A stretch of 32,493 nucleotides of DNA from contig JAHJKD010000035.1 in the NCBI GenBank assembly GCA_018822435.1, positions 1-32,493 of the forward strand, written 5' to 3'. The DNA comes from Patescibacteria group bacterium. GTDB taxonomy: Bacteria; Patescibacteriota; Patescibacteriia; UBA9570; JAHJKD01. Shown piece by piece: positions 1 to 7,513 of this stretch; the first letter of the stretch is position 1; every line of letters begins with the position of its first letter. A model generated the notes under the pieces. The model had not been told where the DNA came from, did no database searches, and was given only the letters and a program-made list of their open reading frames with translations. Made by a program: the position numbers and the translations under genes.

Positions 1-199
1 GCAGGGCAAGAAAATAGAGGAAGCCAGTAAGAAAATGATGGAGATGTTTCAGGCCATTGCCCGGGACACGGAAAAATTTGGTGAAGAAATATCTGTATTA
101 GATAGGCATCTGACTAATGCTAAAGGTTCGCTGGAAAGAGTAGAGAAAAATTACAACAAGCTGTCTGGGCGCATTGATCAGGTTAAACTATTAAAATAA
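1..199 (+). CDS. rmuC: RmuC-like DNA recombination protein, 3' end only
   Basis: The reading frame is open from the left edge (codons begin at base 2) to a TAA at 197-199, giving about 65 C-terminal residues. The piece is charged and helical, with a D-x-EKFGEEI stretch, then LDRHLTNAK and a final YNKLSGRIDQVKLLK. This spacing of Phe-x-x-Asp, Gly, Leu-x-x-Ala and Tyr-Asn resembles the C-terminal helices of RmuC-family proteins, which limit inversions during recombination and carry a nuclease-like core. The core lies outside the window, so the family call rests on the tail alone. Any other coiled-coil protein remains possible. Confidence 0.5.
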   Translation, partial: QGKKIEEASKKMMEMFQAIARDTEKFGEEISVLDRHLTNAKGSLERVEKNYNKLSGRIDQVKLLK

Positions 200-204
200 T
201 TTCA

Positions 205-323
205 CGCGCCCTCGTCAGGAGACTCGGGCTATTGGTAAATTCAGAGGGCCTGATATAGCCAATAGAGCGAGTCTCTCTTCGAGCCTGAGCCTCAGAGCCG
301 ATGGCCCGACGAGTCCGCGCGTA
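205..323. repeat. Family A intergenic palindrome, copy 1 (with insertion in 3' arm)
   Basis: The 5' arm runs from CGCGCCCTCGTC through GAGACTCGGGCTATTGG. The loop contains AATTCAGAGGGCC. The 3' arm reads GCCAATAGAGCGAGTCTCT, then about 30 extra bases, then GACGAGTCCGCGCG. Copy 2 at 3621-3712 has the same arms without the extra bases. The repeat lies in the gap between the rmuC-like stop and the acyltransferase gene. There is no T-run, so it is unlikely to be a classical terminator. Confidence 0.85.
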
Positions 324-356
324 CAACGAGATCGAACTAATAAATAAAAATTATTT

Positions 357-989
357 ATGTTTAATATAGAAGATTATTTTAACTTAGAATATACGGAACA
401 TAAAGAATTGTTTCAGGAGATTAAGCATCCTTGGGAAGTTATTCCAAAAATTGCGCCTTATTTAGAAAACAAGATTGGCAAAGAAGTGCATATTGGCGAA
501 GGTACAGTTGTGGAAGAAGGGGCAGTCATAAAAGGGCCGGCTTATATCGGCAAGAATTGTGAAATTAGAACAGGTGCTTATTTAAGGGGAAATGTAATAG
601 TGGGAGATGGATCTGTAATTGGTAATTCTACAGAGCTGAAAAATTGCTTGATTTTTAATAAAGCAGAGATTCCTCATTTTAATTATGTGGGTGATTCTAT
701 ATTAGGATATAAGGCTCACTTGGGTGCGGGTGCGATTATTTCTAATGTGACTATTCCTATGCGAGAAATTAAAGTAAGGACTCCGGAAAAGGAATATGCC
801 ACTGGCTTGCAAAAATTTGGTGCCATCATAGGGGATAATACTGAAATTGGAAGTAATTCTGTGATTAATCCCGGGTCTATGATTGGCCGGAATTGTTTGA
901 TATATCCACTTGTGTCTTGGCGCGGAGTGTTAGGAGATGATTTGATCGTGAAGTTAAGGCAGCAGCAGGAGGTTGTGGTTAAAAAGTAA
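357..989 (+). CDS. GlmU-like left-handed beta-helix acyltransferase
   Basis: A 210-residue protein whose middle and C-terminal parts are hexapeptide repeats (IGEGTVV, IGKNCEI, VGDGSVI, IGDNTEI, IGSNSVI), the signature of the left-handed parallel beta-helix. The segment HFNYVGDSILG matches the acetyltransferase half of GlmU, the UDP-GlcNAc-forming enzyme, where the equivalent motif is PHLSYVGDAEIG-like. Residues 1-45 form a short N-terminal region without the GlmU uridylyltransferase domain. It may therefore acetylate a glucosamine-1-phosphate or related sugar, with the nucleotidyltransferase encoded elsewhere, but the substrate is inferred. There is no Shine-Dalgarno before the ATG, only an A/T-rich leader. 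A strong terminator follows at 1039-1080. Confidence 0.82.
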   Translation: MFNIEDYFNLEYTEHKELFQEIKHPWEVIPKIAPYLENKIGKEVHIGEGTVVEEGAVIKGPAYIGKNCEIRTGAYLRGNVIVGDGSVIGNSTELKNCLIFNKAEIPHFNYVGDSILGYKAHLGAGAIISNVTIPMREIKVRTPEKEYATGLQKFGAIIGDNTEIGSNSVINPGSMIGRNCLIYPLVSWRGVLGDDLIVKLRQQQEVVVKK

Positions 990-1038
990 CATTAATTTGT
1001 ATGTAAGTAATTTCTTGTTAAAAATAACAGCTATTCGC

Positions 1039-1080
1039 AAATTTAAGCCCGGAATGAATTCCGGGCTTAAATTTTTAATG
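1039..1080 (+). terminator. Strong intrinsic terminator after the GlmU-like gene
   Basis: A perfect 17-bp stem (1039-1055 with 1058-1074) contains the core AAGCCCGGAAT, with only GA between the arms (the real loop would open a few pairs). ATTTTT follows on the + strand and AAATTT precedes it, so it can work in both directions. Confidence 0.9.
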
Positions 1081-1092
1081 TGGAAAAGCAAA

Positions 1093-1121
1093 TTGACCCG
1101 GGGAGAGAAATGTGATATACT
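1093..1121 (+). promoter_or_regulatory. Sigma70-type promoter with extended -10 for the 1168-2001 gene
   Basis: TTGACC at 1093-1098 is followed after exactly 17 bp by TATACT at 1116-1121. TG at 1113-1114 gives the extended -10 form TGnTATACT. The predicted start near 1128 leaves a leader of about 40 bases before the ATG at 1168. Confidence 0.75.
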
Positions 1122-1167
1122 ATATATAGTCAATAAGAAATATACTTAATAAAATTAATAAATATTT

Positions 1168-2001
1168 ATGGAAAAATCAAGTCAAAACATGCTATTAGGA
1201 GTAGCCATTGGCGTGGTTGTGGTTTTAGCCGGCGGATTTGCCGTCTATTTCGGTAGTGGCTGTGTGGATGGGGATTGTTTGGGCTTTGTGCGGAGTGCTA
1301 AAATCAAGGCACCAGCGACCGTTGATGTGGCGGTTGATCAACCTGCCCAGCAAGTAGCTGAGCAGCCGGAAGAAGATGTGGATTTTACAAAAGTATTTGA
1401 TTATACTGATGTAGAACCAATGAAATACGATAATATCTCTGTTTTTAAAGAAGCTAATGAGCCCATTGCTGGGGGCACAGGAAACGTTCCCTTGAAGGAG
1501 CCTGGTGATTGGCAGGAAATTGATTATCATCGTTATGAATTTCAATCTGATCAAATTGTCTCTGAGGGGACAGCAATTGCAGGTGTTCAAGATAATGATA
1601 TAAGAGCAACAGGCATAGAAGATTGGTCCGATATAAATAATATATATAATTATGTTTATGTAAAATCTGAAGTTCTGCCTGTCCAAAATAATGACAATCA
1701 AGATTGGAATAGTGTGACAGCTTCAGCTGTTTTTAATTCGTACCATGTAGTCGGGCAACCCTATGTATATTTAATAGTCGAAAAGAAGGGATTAATTCCT
1801 ACCCAAAATGTAGAAGTAGCGAGAAAAAGCATACCTATAAATAATGAGGGCCAAAGTTATTATATACAAACCGATCCTTTTACAATGGAAGCGGGTGAAC
1901 AGTATCAAATGTTCACAGTGGTTAGCGTTAATAATATACCTGCCCATGAATCAGAAAGCATATATGGCTGGTTTTCAGAAGTAAATTATAATACTCCTTA
2001 A
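1168..2001 (+). CDS. Membrane-anchored hypothetical protein
   Basis: 277 residues. A short polar start is followed by one hydrophobic helix at about residues 9-30 (LLGVAIGVVVVLAGGFAVYF), then a GSGCVDGDC segment with two close cysteines, which could form a disulfide if exported. The rest is acidic, Asn/Asp/Tyr-rich and predicted extracytoplasmic from the orientation of the anchor. I recognise no domain. The C-terminal 110 residues (VTASAVFNSYHVVG onward) look beta-rich, with alternating hydrophobics. The gene is a single-gene unit with its own promoter at 1093-1121 and a terminator at 2041-2080. It is likely a surface protein, but its function is unknown. Confidence 0.75.
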   Translation: MEKSSQNMLLGVAIGVVVVLAGGFAVYFGSGCVDGDCLGFVRSAKIKAPATVDVAVDQPAQQVAEQPEEDVDFTKVFDYTDVEPMKYDNISVFKEANEPIAGGTGNVPLKEPGDWQEIDYHRYEFQSDQIVSEGTAIAGVQDNDIRATGIEDWSDINNIYNYVYVKSEVLPVQNNDNQDWNSVTASAVFNSYHVVGQPYVYLIVEKKGLIPTQNVEVARKSIPINNEGQSYYIQTDPFTMEAGEQYQMFTVVSVNNIPAHESESIYGWFSEVNYNTP

Positions 2002-2040
2002 AGTTCGAGGAGATTGTGTTTAAAAAATGAGAGTGAATAT

Positions 2041-2085
2041 AAACTGTCCTGCCCCTGAAGGGGTGGGACAGTTTTATGTATTTTA
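2041..2085. terminator. Bidirectional terminator between convergent genes
   Basis: AAACTGTCC at 2041-2049 pairs with GGACAGTTT at 2066-2074, enclosing an inner CCCC-TGAA-GGGG hairpin. T-rich sequence follows on each strand (TTTTATGTATTTT on +). It sits between the 1168-2001 gene (+) and the pseudouridine synthase (-), and suits both. Confidence 0.85.
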
Positions 2086-2103
2086 AATAATAATACATGG
2101 TCC

Positions 2104-2142
2104 GTTAACCCCGGGCACGGAGGCCCGGGCCAACACGGGCCA
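2104..2142. repeat. GC-rich palindrome beside the convergent terminator
   Basis: CCCGGGC at 2110-2116 pairs with GCCCGGG at 2123-2129, with GTT and CAAC at the outer ends. A second GGCCCG/CGGGCC pairing (2122-2127 with 2137-2142) is an alternative fold. Its GC content is far above the surroundings and it has no T-run, so it looks like an intergenic repeat rather than a second terminator. Confidence 0.6.
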
Positions 2143-2152
2143 TATATTAATA

Positions 2153-2845
2153 TTATTTACTAATATATTCCCACTTACCTTCAGCCAGGCGGCCTAAATT
2201 ATATTTTCCGATTTTTATACGTCTAAGATCCAGGACGCGGAAACCTACGGCCACAGTCATGCGCCTAATCTGGCGTTTTTTTCCGGTGGTGAGGACGATT
2301 TCAAAAAGATTGTTGTTTAAATATTTCATGCGCTTGGCTTTGACCAGGCCGTCACCTTCGCCGATGTCGACGCCGGCTTTGAATTTCTTGATTATTTCAG
2401 CGGCTATGTCTCGTTTCTTTTGCGTGGGCATGTCAATCAAGACATGATAAACTTTTTCATGTTCATTTTTAGGGTGAGTGAGTTCTTGCATAAGTTCGCC
2501 GTCATTTGTCAGGATGACCAGACCGCGGCTGTATTTGTCTAATCGGCCGGCAATAAATAATCTTTCTGGGATATCAATCAGTTCAAAGACGTTTTTTTCT
2601 GTTTCAAAATCCCGGTTTGTACAAGTGTAGCCTTTGGGTTTATTCAGTTTTATATAAATTTTCTTTTTTTCTTCTTTAATGACCTTTCCATCCACTTCAA
2701 CCACGTCACCTACGTCCACTCTCGCGCCTAATTTGGCCGTCTGACCGTTGATCTTGACGCTTCCTTGTCTTATCCGCTCTTCGGCTTTTCGGCGTGAACA
2801 AAGGCCGGAATTGGCGATGTATTTTTGTAATACTATTTTTGGCAT
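2153..2845 (-). CDS. RluB/RsuA-family rRNA pseudouridine synthase
   Basis: Converts a uridine in ribosomal RNA to pseudouridine. From the ATG at 2845 the protein has 230 residues. An S4 RNA-binding domain (about 1-60, with SGLCSRRKAEERIRQGSV) is followed by the RsuA/RluB/E/F catalytic domain. The catalytic motif GRLDKYSRGLVILTNDG holds the nucleophilic Asp, and GKKRQIRRM near the end is also typical. The frame extends upstream to 2935, but those 30 codons lie in an intergenic hairpin repeat and are not family-like, so 2845 is the better start. It is downstream of the V-ATPase operon but separated from it by a terminator-like hairpin. Which of the RluB, RluE, RluF or RsuA specificities applies cannot be read from the sequence. 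Confidence 0.9.
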   Translation of the reverse strand: MPKIVLQKYIANSGLCSRRKAEERIRQGSVKINGQTAKLGARVDVGDVVEVDGKVIKEEKKKIYIKLNKPKGYTCTNRDFETEKNVFELIDIPERLFIAGRLDKYSRGLVILTNDGELMQELTHPKNEHEKVYHVLIDMPTQKKRDIAAEIIKKFKAGVDIGEGDGLVKAKRMKYLNNNLFEIVLTTGKKRQIRRMTVAVGFRVLDLRRIKIGKYNLGRLAEGKWEYISK

Positions 2846-2861
2846 GTTTTTATTATAGTCA

Positions 2862-2936
2862 TTGAAAGCGGATTTCACAACTCCGCCTGTATAGATGCGT
2901 GAAATAAAAGGCGGGCATGTGATGCCCGCTTTCAAA
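2862..2936. repeat. Family B tandem hairpin; downstream half acts as V-ATPase operon terminator
   Basis: Two hairpins lie in tandem. GCGGA(2868-2872)/TCCGC(2882-2886) is the first. GCGGGCAT(2911-2918)/ATGCCCGC(2922-2929), a perfect 8-bp stem with a 3-base loop, is the second. The outer ends TTGAAAGCGG and CCGCTTTCAA are also complementary to one another. Read on the minus strand, the second stem lies just after the atpD stop and is followed by CTTTTATTTC, so it has intrinsic-terminator form. Related copies are at 23161-23188 and 27221-27284. Confidence 0.85.
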
Positions 2937-2950
2937 TTGATTTATTATAT

Positions 2951-3604
2951 TTAAACTTCAGCGCTTTGAGCTAGTTCATCTGCCTCTTGCTGTTCCATCA
3001 TATCTTTTACTTTCATGAGGGTAATCAAGGTTCCCCTTTCCTGCTCATTTAATTTAGCAGTAATATATTTGATGGTTTCCGCATTATTAGGAATTAAAAC
3101 ATATTCTAAGGCATTTACACGACGTCTAGTTTTTTCCACTTCGGCGGCGAGGAGCTTGGCGGAATGTTCGATCTGGGCCAGCTTGATCATGTCTGGTAAT
3201 ACATCGTTGAAGTTTTTTAGAGCGGAATCTAATTCTGAAGAAGTAGATTTTAAAGAGTAACAGAGAAAGTCACCTTCTGATTTGTATTCAAATTGGGGCA
3301 CGTCTACGCTCATGACGTTTTTGGTAGTGGACTTAAGGGAAGTCTTTTTAGCCGGAACAGACAATGCTTCTTCCATGACTTCCGGCCTCATATCAGCCGC
3401 GGCAAAAACAAAAGACTCAAAACCTTTAGCCAGCTTTTCTTCGATGTTGGTCCGTAATTCTTTAGCCTCGCGAATAATGGCCATGAATTGTTTCATTAAA
3501 CCATCACGCTTTTCTTTTAAAAGCTTGTGACCGCGCTGAGCTGTTTTTTGCTTACGCTTAAGTTTGATGAGCTCTTGCCTGGTTGGATTTATATTTAGGA
3601 TCAT
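2951..3604 (-). CDS. atpD: V/A-type ATPase subunit D (central stalk)
   Basis: Part of the rotating central stalk that couples the A3B3 head to the membrane ring. The protein has 217 residues. Its N-terminus INPTRQELIKLKRKQKTAQR is the conserved start of subunit D. Long N- and C-terminal helices flank a middle segment, and RRRVNALEYVLIP near residue 160 is the usual C-terminal helix motif. It is the last gene of the ATPase operon, 119 bp after atpB, with a family A palindrome between them. No Shine-Dalgarno is visible; the leader is AAAGAAAAAT. Confidence 0.93.
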   Translation of the reverse strand: MILNINPTRQELIKLKRKQKTAQRGHKLLKEKRDGLMKQFMAIIREAKELRTNIEEKLAKGFESFVFAAADMRPEVMEEALSVPAKKTSLKSTTKNVMSVDVPQFEYKSEGDFLCYSLKSTSSELDSALKNFNDVLPDMIKLAQIEHSAKLLAAEVEKTRRRVNALEYVLIPNNAETIKYITAKLNEQERGTLITLMKVKDMMEQQEADELAQSAEV

Positions 3605-3620
3605 ATTTTTCTTTGTGGTT

Positions 3621-3712
3621 CGCGCGCCCTCGTCGGGAGACTCGGGCTATTGGTTAATTCAGACGGCCTTTGCTATGGCCAATAGGGCGAGTCTCCTGAC
3701 GAGTCCCGCGCG
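3621..3712. repeat. Family A intergenic palindrome, copy 2
   Basis: CGCGCG at 3621-3626 pairs with CGCGCG at 3707-3712. Inside, GGAGACTCGGGCTATTGG faces CCAATAGGGCGAGTCTCC, pairing almost throughout except for a 2x2 G-G mismatch in the GGGC/GGGC part. The loop carries AATTCAGACGGCC, as in copy 1. It lies between atpB and atpD inside an otherwise compact operon. Confidence 0.9.
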
Positions 3713-3723
3713 TACCAATATCA

Positions 3724-5214
3724 TTAATCTTCGCCTTCTTCTACCTTCATATCAGAAACTTCTTTCTGAGTAGAAGCTTCTTTGGCTAGTTCTTCCGCCT
3801 CTTCTTTTTTACTTTCTTCCTTCATTTTTTCCTTAGGAAGATATTTTTCAATTTCTTCTGGTTTAACACGCTTTAATTCGGAAACAGGGAGGATAGATAG
3901 CAGTTCCCAGCCAAGGTCTAATGTTTCAATGATGTCACGGTCTTCATTAAGGCCTTGTTGAACAAATTTTTCTTCAAACATATTGGCGAATTCCATGTAT
4001 TTCTTATCAGCTTCAGATAGAGCCGCTTCACCAAGAATGATAGCGAGTTCGCGAGCTTCTTTACCAGTGGCATAAGCGGCAAAAAGCTGGTTCAGGAGAC
4101 CAGAATGGTCTTCCCGAGTCTTGCCTTTTCCTATGCCCTTATCTTTTAATCTTGAGAGAGAGGGGAGAACATCTACATTGGGATAAATGCCTTTTTTATA
4201 AAGTTCGCGGGAAAGCATGATCTGGCCTTCAGTAATATAACCGGTAAGGTCAGGAATCGGATGAGTCTTGTCATCTTCAGGCATACTAAGAATTGGAATC
4301 TGTGTTACAGAACCAGGTCGGGCTTTGATTCTTCCGGCTCGTTCGTAAAGGGTGGCAAGATCAGTGTATAAATAACCAGGATAACCACGACGACCAGGGA
4401 TTTCTTTTCGAGCAGCTGAAATTTCACGCAAGGCTTCACAATAGTTGGTCATGTCAGTCATGATAACTAGTACGTGGTAACCTTTTTCAAAAGCCAGATA
4501 TTCAGCCACAGTCAGGGCAATACGAGGCAGGGTAATACGTTCCACCACCGGGTCATTAGCCAGGTTCATAAATAGAGAGGCTCTTTCAATCGCGCCAGTT
4601 TCCCTGAATTCGTTGATAAAGTATTCCGCTTCTTCAAAAGTAATACCCATAGCCGCAAACACGACCGCAGATTTTTCATCACCTGATTTGGCTTTTTCTG
4701 AAATAACTTTAGCTTGACGGGCGATTTGAGCCGCAATTTTGGCATGGGGCAGGCCAGAACCGGAGAAAATAGGAAGCTTCTGTCCGCGCACTAAAGGGTT
4801 CAGACCATCAATAGTAGAAATACCGGTCTGGTAAAAGTCATCCGGATAATCACGGGCATAAGGGTTGATCGGATAACCATTAATGTCTAGTTTCTTTTCC
4901 GCTATAATTTCCGGGCCTTTATCTTTAGGCTTACCAGCGCCATCGAAAATACGACCGAGTAAGTCTTCAGAGACGCCGATTTCCATGGTTTTGCCGAGGA
5001 AAGTAGCTTTGGTTTTGTCTATGTCGACACCGCGCGTGTCTTCAAAGAGCTGAACCACCGCATAGTCTTCGGTAATTTCCAGAACACGGCCGCGTCTTCT
5101 TGAGCCGTCGCCGGTTTCAATGTCCACCATTTCTTCATATTTTACATCCTTTACTTTGTCGACAACCATCAGCGGTCCGGCGATTTCTTTGATTGTTTGG
5201 TATGTTTTCTGCAT
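3724..5214 (-). CDS. atpB: V/A-type ATPase subunit B (regulatory head subunit)
   Basis: 496 residues forming the non-catalytic subunit of the A3B3 head. The P-loop position is the degenerate [17 protein letters not shown], as expected for B rather than A subunits. [16 protein letters not shown] and [20 protein letters not shown] are family motifs. The C-terminal 30 residues are a Lys/Glu-rich tail extending beyond the usual end (E. hirae NtpB is about 458 residues), with no known role. It lies 156 bp after atpA; that gap is filled by a nested inverted repeat. Confidence 0.95.
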   Translation of the reverse strand: MQKTYQTIKEIAGPLMVVDKVKDVKYEEMVDIETGDGSRRRGRVLEITEDYAVVQLFEDTRGVDIDKTKATFLGKTMEIGVSEDLLGRIFDGAGKPKDKGPEIIAEKKLDINGYPINPYARDYPDDFYQTGISTIDGLNPLVRGQKLPIFSGSGLPHAKIAAQIARQAKVISEKAKSGDEKSAVVFAAMGITFEEAEYFINEFRETGAIERASLFMNLANDPVVERITLPRIALTVAEYLAFEKGYHVLVIMTDMTNYCEALREISAARKEIPGRRGYPGYLYTDLATLYERAGRIKARPGSVTQIPILSMPEDDKTHPIPDLTGYITEGQIMLSRELYKKGIYPNVDVLPSLSRLKDKGIGKGKTREDHSGLLNQLFAAYATGKEARELAIILGEAALSEADKKYMEFANMFEEKFVQQGLNEDRDIIETLDLGWELLSILPVSELKRVKPEEIEKYLPKEKMKEESKKEEAEELAKEASTQKEVSDMKVEEGED

Positions 5215-5261
5215 ATTATTTTTATTATATTTAATTGATAATTTTTATTCGCCCTTCGGTA

Positions 5262-5366
5262 CAATCCTTCGGTACGGCCTTCGGCCTACTCAGGATCACT
5301 CAGGGCTTTGCTTATATGAATAAAATCCTGAGTGATTTTGCATAGCAAAATCGTATCGAAGGATTG
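5262..5366. repeat. Nested inverted repeat between atpA and atpB
   Basis: The outer arms CAATCCTTCGGTACG (5262-5276) and CGTATCGAAGGATTG (5352-5366) match at 14 of 15 positions. The inner arms GATCACTCAGG (5294-5304) and CCTGAGTGATT (5328-5338) match at 10 of 11. A small palindrome GATTTTGCATAGCAAAATC lies in the 3' part. No T-run fits a terminator, and readthrough to atpB and atpD is expected because they need to be co-expressed with atpA. Confidence 0.85.
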
Positions 5367-5370
5367 ATTA

Positions 5371-7131
5371 TTAATCTTCCGCTTTCAAAGCCTGAACTTT
5401 AGCCGGGATTTTTTTAACAAGTTCTTCCAGTTTATTCAAATCTTTTTCTTCTACCATTTTGGCACGAGAGATTTCAATTGAAAGATCTTCCAGAGATTTA
5501 AGCTGGGCCAGAGTAACGCCTTTTTTCAAAGCAGTTAGTCCTTCGTGATAGAAAATATTAATAGACTTTAAAATATAATATTGTTTTTTCAGAGAAGAGA
5601 AAGCATCAATATCGTCAAAAGCATTTTGTTGCAAGAAGTCTTCTCTGATAGATTTAGTCATTTCCAAAAGCCATTGTTCATCAGGAGAAAGAGCATCCAG
5701 GCCGACTAAACGGACGATTTCTTCTAAACCAGCTTCTTCCTGTAAGAGCTTCATTGATTCGGCTCTTAGAGTAGGCCAGTCTTCGGCTGTTTCTTGTTTC
5801 ATGTAATCTTGAGTATCATCAAGATAAAGAGAATATGAAGTCAGCCAGTTAATAGCCGGATAATGACGCCGGTATGCCAGCGTACCATCTAAGCCCCAGA
5901 AAACTTTTACTACTCTTAATGTGTTTTGAGTTACTGGTTCAGACAAATCTCCGCCCGGAGGGGAGACAGCGCCGATAACGGTCAGAGAGCCTTCTCTTTT
6001 TTGAGAACCAAGAGTCATAACTTTACCAGCTCTTTCATAAAAAGCCGCTGTACGGGAACCAAGATAAGCCGGATAACCTTCTTCACCAGGCATTTCTTCC
6101 AGACGACCAGACATTTCACGCAGAGCTTCAGCCCAGCGGGAAGTAGAATCAGCCATTAAAGCCACTTTATAGCCTTGGTCGCGGAAATATTCAGCTAAAG
6201 TAATACCAGTATAAATAGAAGCTTCACGAGCAGCCACAGGCATGTTTGAGGTATTAGCAATAAGAATTGTACGCTTCATCAGAGGTTCGCCGGTTTTCGG
6301 ATCTTTCAATTCTGGAAACTCAGTCAATACGTCAGTCATTTCATTACCGCGCTCACCGCAACCGATAAAGATAATAATGTCAGCGTCAGACCATTTTGAT
6401 AGGGCGTGCTGTACAACCGTCTTACCAGCGCCAAAAGGACCCGGCACACAAGCAGTTCCGCCTTTTACAACCGGGAAGAATGCATCAATAACTCTTTGGC
6501 CGGTGACCAGTGTTTCCTTGGGAGGAACTTTTTCGTTTACTGGGCGGGGGTTACGAATTGGCCAGACTTGCATCATAGCAATATCTTTACCATCAATTTT
6601 AGCCACCGCGTCTGTAACAGTGTATTCTCCTTCTTTAATGTCTTCGACTTTTCCAGATATGCCAGGAGGAACCATGATTTTATGAGTAATCAATGTTGTT
6701 TCTTCAACTTCACCAATAATATCTCCTTCAGATAGTTCATCGCCTACTTTTACGGTTGGTTTGAATTCCCATTTCTTTTCCCGGTTAATTGCTTCAGCTT
6801 CAATACCACGGGTAATAAACGGACCAGATTTTTCCATAAGAGATTCCAGAGGACGTTGAATACCATCGTAAAAGTTTTGCAGCAGTCCTGGGCCAAGCTC
6901 TACGGATAGAGGTTTACCAGTTTGGTAAACTGGTTCACCCGGCCCGATGCCAGATGTTTCTTCATACACCTGAATAGAAGCGCGGTCGCCTTTAAGTTCG
7001 ATGATTTCACCAACCAGCTTTTCTTCAGATACCTTAACCACGTCGAACATTTTCGCGTCTGTCATGCCTTTGGCAATAACCAGAGGGCCAGCTACTTTCG
7101 TTATAATTCCTTGTTTTTTTTCTTCTGCCAT
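5371..7131 (-). CDS. atpA: V/A-type ATPase catalytic subunit A
   Basis: 586 residues, the ATP-hydrolysing or ATP-synthesising subunit of the peripheral head. The Walker A motif GPFGAGKT is at residues 231-238. [11 protein letters not shown] and [17 protein letters not shown] are catalytic-domain motifs. The V/A-specific non-homologous insertion lies at about 115-190 ([15 protein letters not shown] onward), which separates it from F-type beta subunits. Length equals that of typical A subunits. A palindrome at 7145-7164 lies 14 bases upstream of the ATG in its 5' leader, and no Shine-Dalgarno is present. Confidence 0.97.
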   Translation of the reverse strand: MAEEKKQGIITKVAGPLVIAKGMTDAKMFDVVKVSEEKLVGEIIELKGDRASIQVYEETSGIGPGEPVYQTGKPLSVELGPGLLQNFYDGIQRPLESLMEKSGPFITRGIEAEAINREKKWEFKPTVKVGDELSEGDIIGEVEETTLITHKIMVPPGISGKVEDIKEGEYTVTDAVAKIDGKDIAMMQVWPIRNPRPVNEKVPPKETLVTGQRVIDAFFPVVKGGTACVPGPFGAGKTVVQHALSKWSDADIIIFIGCGERGNEMTDVLTEFPELKDPKTGEPLMKRTILIANTSNMPVAAREASIYTGITLAEYFRDQGYKVALMADSTSRWAEALREMSGRLEEMPGEEGYPAYLGSRTAAFYERAGKVMTLGSQKREGSLTVIGAVSPPGGDLSEPVTQNTLRVVKVFWGLDGTLAYRRHYPAINWLTSYSLYLDDTQDYMKQETAEDWPTLRAESMKLLQEEAGLEEIVRLVGLDALSPDEQWLLEMTKSIREDFLQQNAFDDIDAFSSLKKQYYILKSINIFYHEGLTALKKGVTLAQLKSLEDLSIEISRAKMVEEKDLNKLEELVKKIPAKVQALKAED

Positions 7132-7144
7132 ATTTTTTATTGTG

Positions 7145-7164
7145 AGACGCGATAAATCGCGTCT
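7145..7164. repeat. Short perfect palindrome in the atpF-atpA gap
   Basis: AGACGCGAT (7145-7153) and ATCGCGTCT (7156-7164) form a perfect 9-bp stem with an AA spacer. It lies in the 50-bp gap between atpF and atpA. Its GC-rich stem contrasts with the A/T-only flanks. It is probably an intergenic repeat and could also be an mRNA processing or stability hairpin. Confidence 0.8.
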
Positions 7165-7181
7165 TTACAAAAATTAATTGT

Positions 7182-7505
7182 TTATTCGTTAGATAAAATA
7201 TCAGAGCCTACAGCTTGTTCAACAATTTTGGAGATATTCTTGAGGCCTTCGCCAGTGGTGCCTTCCTGAGAGGGAATAGAAATAATAGCGGGTAAGGCTC
7301 GGCCTTCCAGCTTGAGAAGCTCTTTTTCCAATTTTGGCGTCCAATCTTCAGTAATGAAAATGATGCCGTAATCTTCAGCTTCCCTAATTTTTTTCAATAC
7401 TTCAAGACCTTGTTCCTGAGTCGCAATATCATGCGTCTCCAGGCCCAGAGCCCTGAATCCCAGAATAGCGTCGTGATTTCCTAAAATGGCGATTTTATAG
7501 TCCAT
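7182..7505 (-). CDS. atpF: V/A-type ATPase subunit F (central stalk)
   Basis: 107 residues, the small Rossmann-like subunit that binds subunit D in the central stalk. The start MDYKIAILGNHDAILGFRALG and the motif IIFITEDW are diagnostic for V/A-type subunit F. Position between subunits C and A agrees with the order in the E. hirae ntp operon, where this protein is called NtpG. It is 8 bases after the atpC stop, so translation is probably coupled. Confidence 0.94.
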   Translation of the reverse strand: MDYKIAILGNHDAILGFRALGLETHDIATQEQGLEVLKKIREAEDYGIIFITEDWTPKLEKELLKLEGRALPAIISIPSQEGTTGEGLKNISKIVEQAVGSDILSNE

Positions 7506-7513
7506 ATATTAAA

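Noticed and set aside
1225-1701. Reverse-strand reading frame of 158 codons inside the 1168-2001 gene
   Set aside because: Ile/Tyr/Cys-rich composition typical of an antisense shadow; the + frame has a promoter, signal anchor and terminator.
2846-2935. Upstream extension of the pseudouridine synthase by 30 codons
   Set aside because: These codons lie in the family B double hairpin and do not resemble the family; the S4 domain begins right after the ATG at 2845.
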